Source: an uncultured Eubacteriales bacterium
Lineage (GTDB): Bacteria > Bacillota > Clostridia > Oscillospirales > Acutalibacteraceae
Length of the DNA stretch: 8,844 bases
Direction: 5' to 3'
Assembly (NCBI GenBank): GCA_900322105.1
Contig: ONYV01000129.1
Coordinates: forward strand, 1-8,844
Shown: piece after piece, positions 6,090 to 8,844 of the stretch
How positions within the stretch are numbered: position 1 is the first letter of the stretch
How the letters are laid out: each line of letters begins with the position of its first letter
Translations under genes and position numbers: made by a program
Notes under the pieces: generated by a model
What the model saw: only the letters and a program-made list of their open reading frames with translations
The model's database searches: none
What the model was told of the DNA's origin: nothing

Positions 6090-7276
6090 CAAATCCAAAC
6101 GGACGCTTCGGCATTCACGGCGGTCAGTATATCCCCGAAACGCTGATGAATGCGGTCATTGAACTGGAAGAAGCGTATAATTACTATAAAAACGATTCTG
6201 AATTTAACAGAGAGCTTACCGAGCTCTTCAATGAATATGCAGGAAGACCTTCACGGCTTTACTACGCCGAGAAAATGACGAAAGACCTTGGCGGCGCAAA
6301 GATCTATTTAAAGCGGGAAGACCTCAATCACACGGGAGCGCATAAGATCAACAATGTGCTCGGTCAAGCACTTCTCGCAAAAAAGATGGGTAAGACCAGG
6401 CTTATCGCCGAGACGGGAGCCGGTCAGCACGGTGTTGCCACCGCAACCGCCGCCGCACTGATGGGAATGGAATGTGTGGTATTTATGGGCGAAGAAGATA
6501 CCATCCGTCAAGCCCTCAATGTGTATCGTATGCGGTTGCTCGGCGCAGAGGTCATCCCCGTAAAGACAGGCACCGCAACCCTAAAGGATGCAGTTTCCGA
6601 GGCAATGAGAGAGTGGACTTCCCGAATTGCCGATACCCACTACTGCCTCGGTTCGGTAATGGGACCCCATCCGTTCCCGACCATCGTCCGTGATTTTCAG
6701 GCGGTGATTTCCAAAGAAATCAAAGAGCAAATCCTTCAAAAAGAAGGCAGGCTGCCCGATGCCGTTATCGCCTGTGTGGGCGGAGGCTCCAACGCCATCG
6801 GCAGCTTCTATCATTTCATCGAAGATGCGGGCGTTCGTCTGATTGGCTGCGAAGCGGCAGGCAGAGGCATTGACACCTTTGAAACGGCGGCAACCATCAA
6901 TACCGGCAGAGTCGGCATCTTCCACGGGATGAAGTCCTATTTCTGCCAGGATAAATACGGTCAGATCGCACCCGTTTACTCCATTTCCGCAGGACTTGAC
7001 TATCCCGGTGTCGGTCCCGAACACGCACACCTCCACGATATCGGGCGTGCGGAATATGTTCCCGTGACCGATGACGAAGCGGTAAACGCTTTCGAGTATC
7101 TTGCCAAAACGGAAGGCATCATTCCGGCAATCGAATCGGCTCACGCCGTTGCGCATGCGATGAAGATAGCGCCGACAATGGATAAAGATAAGATCATCGT
7201 GATCACCATATCCGGCAGAGGCGACAAGGACTGTGCCGCCATCGCCCGCTACAGAGGGGAGGATATCCATGAGTAA
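6086..7276 (+). CDS. trpB: Tryptophan synthase beta chain (TrpB)
   Basis: TrpB joins indole and serine to give tryptophan, using pyridoxal phosphate; it works as an alpha2-beta2 complex with TrpA and receives indole through a tunnel. The protein has 396 aa and aligns without gaps to familiar numbering: PLP Lys87 in HTGAHKINN, catalytic Glu109 in ETGAGQHG, the phosphate loop GGGSN at 232-236, Asp305 in GLDYPGVGPEH, and the serine of ISGRGDKD near 376 for the pyridine nitrogen. It is the regular TrpB1 type, not the longer TrpB2. The start overlaps the trpF stop (ATGA) and has AAGGAAG upstream. The 3' end overlaps trpA by 8 bp. Confidence 0.98.
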   Translation: MTNPNGRFGIHGGQYIPETLMNAVIELEEAYNYYKNDSEFNRELTELFNEYAGRPSRLYYAEKMTKDLGGAKIYLKREDLNHTGAHKINNVLGQALLAKKMGKTRLIAETGAGQHGVATATAAALMGMECVVFMGEEDTIRQALNVYRMRLLGAEVIPVKTGTATLKDAVSEAMREWTSRIADTHYCLGSVMGPHPFPTIVRDFQAVISKEIKEQILQKEGRLPDAVIACVGGGSNAIGSFYHFIEDAGVRLIGCEAAGRGIDTFETAATINTGRVGIFHGMKSYFCQDKYGQIAPVYSISAGLDYPGVGPEHAHLHDIGRAEYVPVTDDEAVNAFEYLAKTEGIIPAIESAHAVAHAMKIAPTMDKDKIIVITISGRGDKDCAAIARYRGEDIHE

Positions 7277-8039
7277 CATAAAAAAAGCATTTGAAAACGG
7301 TAAGGCTTTCATTGCCTTCATCACCTGCGGAGATCCCGATCTGGAAACTACCGCCGCCGCGGTAAAAGCCGCAGTGCAAAACGGTGCCGACCTCATTGAA
7401 CTTGGAATCCCGTTCTCCGATCCGACCGCAGAAGGACCTGTTATTCAGGGCGCCAACCTGAGAGCGCTGAACGGCGGTGTTACGACGGATAAGATATTCG
7501 CCTTTGTCAAGGAGCTTCGTCGGGATGTAAAAGTGCCGATGGTGTTTATGACCTACGCCAACGTGGTGTTCTCCTACGGTGCAGAAAAGTTCATTTCTAC
7601 CTGTCGTGATATTGAAATCGACGGACTGATCCTGCCTGACCTGCCCTTTGAAGAAAAAGAGGAGTTCCAACCCCTTTGTAAGCAGTACGGCGTGGATCTG
7701 GTATCCCTCATTGCACCTACTTCCGAAAACCGCATCGCCATGATCGCCAAAGAAGCCGAAGGTTTCCTGTATATCGTATCCAGCCTCGGCGTGACCGGTA
7801 CGAGAAGCGAGATCAAGACAGACCTTGCTTCTATTGTCAAGGTGGTTAGAGAAAATACCGATGTACCGTGTGCGATCGGGTTCGGCATCTCCACTCCCGA
7901 GCAGGCAAAGAAAATGGCAGACATCTCGGACGGAGCTATCGTCGGCTCGGCTATTATCAAACTGCTTGAGAAATACGGCAAGGATGCGTCTGAATACGTA
8001 GGTGAATATGTAAGATCCATGAAGGATGCTATGAGATAA
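7269..8039 (+). CDS. trpA: Tryptophan synthase alpha chain (TrpA)
   Basis: TrpA cleaves indole-glycerol phosphate to indole and glyceraldehyde phosphate and passes the indole to TrpB. I chose ATG 7269 (256 aa) because GGGGAGG (7256-7262) lies 6 nt upstream; the GTG at 7233 would add 12 residues inside trpB without a site. Catalytic Glu44 (Glu49 in Salmonella) is in LIELGIPFSDP. The position of Salmonella Asp60 is Glu55 (PTAEGP), a change that keeps the charge. Loop 6 is SSLGVTGTR (171-179), and the phosphate site includes IGFGIS (203-208) and GSAI (226-229). It is the last gene of the operon. Confidence 0.98.
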   Translation: MSNIKKAFENGKAFIAFITCGDPDLETTAAAVKAAVQNGADLIELGIPFSDPTAEGPVIQGANLRALNGGVTTDKIFAFVKELRRDVKVPMVFMTYANVVFSYGAEKFISTCRDIEIDGLILPDLPFEEKEEFQPLCKQYGVDLVSLIAPTSENRIAMIAKEAEGFLYIVSSLGVTGTRSEIKTDLASIVKVVRENTDVPCAIGFGISTPEQAKKMADISDGAIVGSAIIKLLEKYGKDASEYVGEYVRSMKDAMR

Positions 8040-8067
8040 AATTGAGATTTATCTTATGGCATACAAG

Positions 8068-8117
8068 AAACCGCTACAATTTTCATTCCCGAACAGGATG
8101 GAAGTTGCAGCGGTTTT
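8068..8117 (+). terminator. Probable terminator after trpA
   Basis: AAACCGCT (8068-8075) pairs with AGCGGTTT (8109-8116). After one mismatch the stem continues through CAATTTTCATTC (8077-8088) and GGATGGAAGTTG (8096-8107) with a few G-U pairs. Only four T's follow directly (8114-8117), so termination may be partial. It begins 28 nt after the trpA stop. Confidence 0.65.
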
Positions 8118-8129
8118 ATAGTTTCTGAG

Positions 8130-8350
8130 GAACGGTGTCAAACTGCATTTTTACAGTTTGGGTACCATTTTCGAGGAAAATATGCGGGGTGTCCAGAGGG
8201 GTGCGGGTCTCCGGTGGAGATCTCAAAATGCGAAGCGTTTTGAAGCACTGACCGAGCCGACAGGCGAGACACATCCCTTGGCTCTGGGTTTCCAATAGGG
8301 GCGAGAAGCATCCATGTTGGCACACGATTTTGCTTGCAAAGTCTAGTGTG
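8130..8350 (+). other. Hairpin-rich intergenic element, possible structured RNA
   Basis: I find no credible gene here. The stretch contains consecutive local inverted repeats: CAAACTG/CAGTTTG (8139-8160); ATTTTC/GAAAAT (8167-8181); GGTCTCC/GGAGATC (8206-8222); TCAAAATGC-GAA-GCGTTTTGA (8223-8243); GAGCC/GGCTC (8254-8284); and GATTTTG/CAAAGTC extended by CACAC/GTGTG (8321-8350). The hairpins touch or nearly touch, the loops are short (GAG, GGT, GAA, CTTG), and a strong + strand terminator follows at 8374. It could be a structured RNA, a processed 3' tail of the trp mRNA, or a small interspersed repeat. No clear promoter of its own is visible. The strand is inferred from the terminator. Confidence 0.45.
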
Positions 8351-8373
8351 TTATACCTTTATGAAGCAGACCG

Positions 8374-8425
8374 AATACGGAAATGATGAGTGCCCGGTTG
8401 TAGCACGATTCATTTCCGTATTTTT
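8374..8425 (+). terminator. Strong intrinsic terminator on the + strand
   Basis: AATACGGAAATGA (8374-8386) pairs perfectly over 13 bp with TCATTTCCGTATT (8410-8422). An inner GTGC/GCAC stem (8390-8393, 8403-8406) is separated by opposed TGA/GAT mismatches. The T-run is 8421-8425. It would end transcripts from trpA or from the hairpin-rich element and face the oncoming sigma gene. Confidence 0.8.
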
Positions 8426-8465
8426 CTGTGCGAAAGGCTGTTCCCGCAGAGGGAAAAGCTTGAGC

Positions 8466-8511
8466 AAAGAAAAGGTACAGGCGAAGTGACGTATGTCACG
8501 GAACCTGTACC
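8466..8511 (-). terminator. Terminator of the convergent sigma-factor gene
   Basis: On the - strand GGTACAGG (8511-8504) pairs with CCTGTACC (8481-8474). An internal loop follows, and then the inner stem GTGAC/GTCAC (8499-8495, 8490-8486). TTTTCTTT (8473-8466) follows on the - strand. It starts about 50 nt after the sigma-factor stop. The + strand side lacks a T-run, so it works in one direction. Confidence 0.8.
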
Positions 8512-8561
8512 GACACGGTCTGCGGGATAGAGGTATATCAAAAAAACGAGAGGAATAATTA

Positions 8562-8844
8562 CTACCCGGGGAGCGCGCGACGGACATTTTTTAACGCGGC
8601 TTTTTCCGTATACCTTGCCCGGCTCAGGCTGAGATGAAAATGTGCTGCGGTTTCGCTTTGATCATGAAGAACATAATCGAGAAAACCAAAGCGGTAATGG
8701 AGATAGGCCCGTTCACGATCAGAGATTTCTCCAAGGGCATTTCTTACTTCTGTGATCGTCTCTTTTCTGATAAAGAGCTGCTCGGGATTTTTATTGTAAT
8801 CGTCCGGGAGGATATCTGCGTAAGTGACATTTGCTTCGGAATCA
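8562..8844 (-). CDS. Sigma-70 family RNA polymerase sigma factor, C-terminal part
   Basis: An open frame reads leftward from the right edge and stops at 8562-8564 (TAG), giving 93 visible residues; the start lies outside the window. The visible part holds region 4, which contacts the -35 element. RNALGEISDRERAYLHYRFG is the region 4.1-like segment, followed by DQSETAAHFHLSLSRAR, which fits the region 4.2 helix-turn-helix, and then TEKAALKNVRRALP, the usual end. The equivalent place in other sigma factors reads like SLEEIG-x-SRERVRQIEKKAL. It is transcribed toward the trp operon and ends at its own terminator. Whether it is a primary, alternative or mobile-element sigma cannot be told from this fragment. 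Confidence 0.8.
   Translation of the reverse strand, partial: DSEANVTYADILPDDYNKNPEQLFIRKETITEVRNALGEISDRERAYLHYRFGFLDYVLHDQSETAAHFHLSLSRARYTEKAALKNVRRALPG

Noticed and set aside
6581..7396. Long minus-strand open frame of 271 codons opposite trpB and trpA
   Set aside because: It is an antisense shadow of two strongly conserved genes and has no recognisable motifs.
8116..8325. Minus-strand open frame of 69 codons with several Cys and Pro-rich stretches
   Set aside because: It starts with GTG without a ribosome site, lies over the hairpin-rich element, and its composition follows the repeats; another frame of the same strand is also open.
8351..8587. Minus-strand open frame of 78 codons
   Set aside because: It overlaps the sigma-factor end in another frame and runs through two terminators; no family features.
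1..8844. CRISPR array, tRNA or rRNA genes
   Set aside because: No regularly spaced repeats, no cloverleaf and no rRNA-like sequence was seen.

Overview
The window carries a complete-looking tryptophan biosynthesis operon in the order trpE-G-D-C-F-B-A on the + strand. It is flanked on the left by an insertion-sequence remnant and on the right by a convergent sigma-factor gene. The T-box leader, the strong Shine-Dalgarno sites, the ATGA-type gene overlaps and the style of the transposase and sigma factor point to a Firmicute of the class Clostridia, probably a gut-type Lachnospiraceae or Ruminococcaceae relative. That placement is inferred from style, not from a search.

Left part (1-1320): the 3' part of a DDE transposase enters from the left edge. 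Its reading frame is broken at a run of five A's near 394-398. A probable IS right end lies near 1320. Next come a good sigma-70-type promoter (1399-1427) and a leader of about 370 nt. The leader holds a T-box with its antiterminator and terminator. A second, perfect 14-bp terminator follows, whose arms resemble those of the first. Then comes a 28-codon ORF with its own strong ribosome binding site and two adjacent Trp codons (TGG TGG), and then trpE. The T-box acceptor-binding bulge is UGGC, which fits the G discriminator base of tRNA-Trp, but I could not find a convincing UGG specifier.

Middle part (1807-8039): TrpE and TrpG form anthranilate synthase. TrpD should add phosphoribosyl, TrpF isomerises, TrpC closes the indole ring, and TrpA/TrpB make tryptophan. 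All have their expected catalytic residues except trpD. The trpD gene has lost an internal segment of roughly 55 codons and is out of frame, so as sequenced the pathway is cut at the second step. Genes overlap by 4-8 bp or sit 3 bp apart, which implies one transcript with translational coupling.

Right part (8040-8844): a terminator-like hairpin follows trpA. After it comes a stretch of about 220 nt packed with consecutive hairpins and lacking a credible gene. A second strong + strand terminator (8374-8425) follows. Coming from the right edge on the - strand is the C-terminal end of a sigma-70 family factor (region 4), with its own terminator at 8466-8511.

The most notable points are the apparent two-layer Trp control (T-box plus Trp-Trp leader peptide), the two terminators that could be linked through alternative pairing, the trpD deletion with a palindromic junction, and the hairpin-rich element downstream of the operon.
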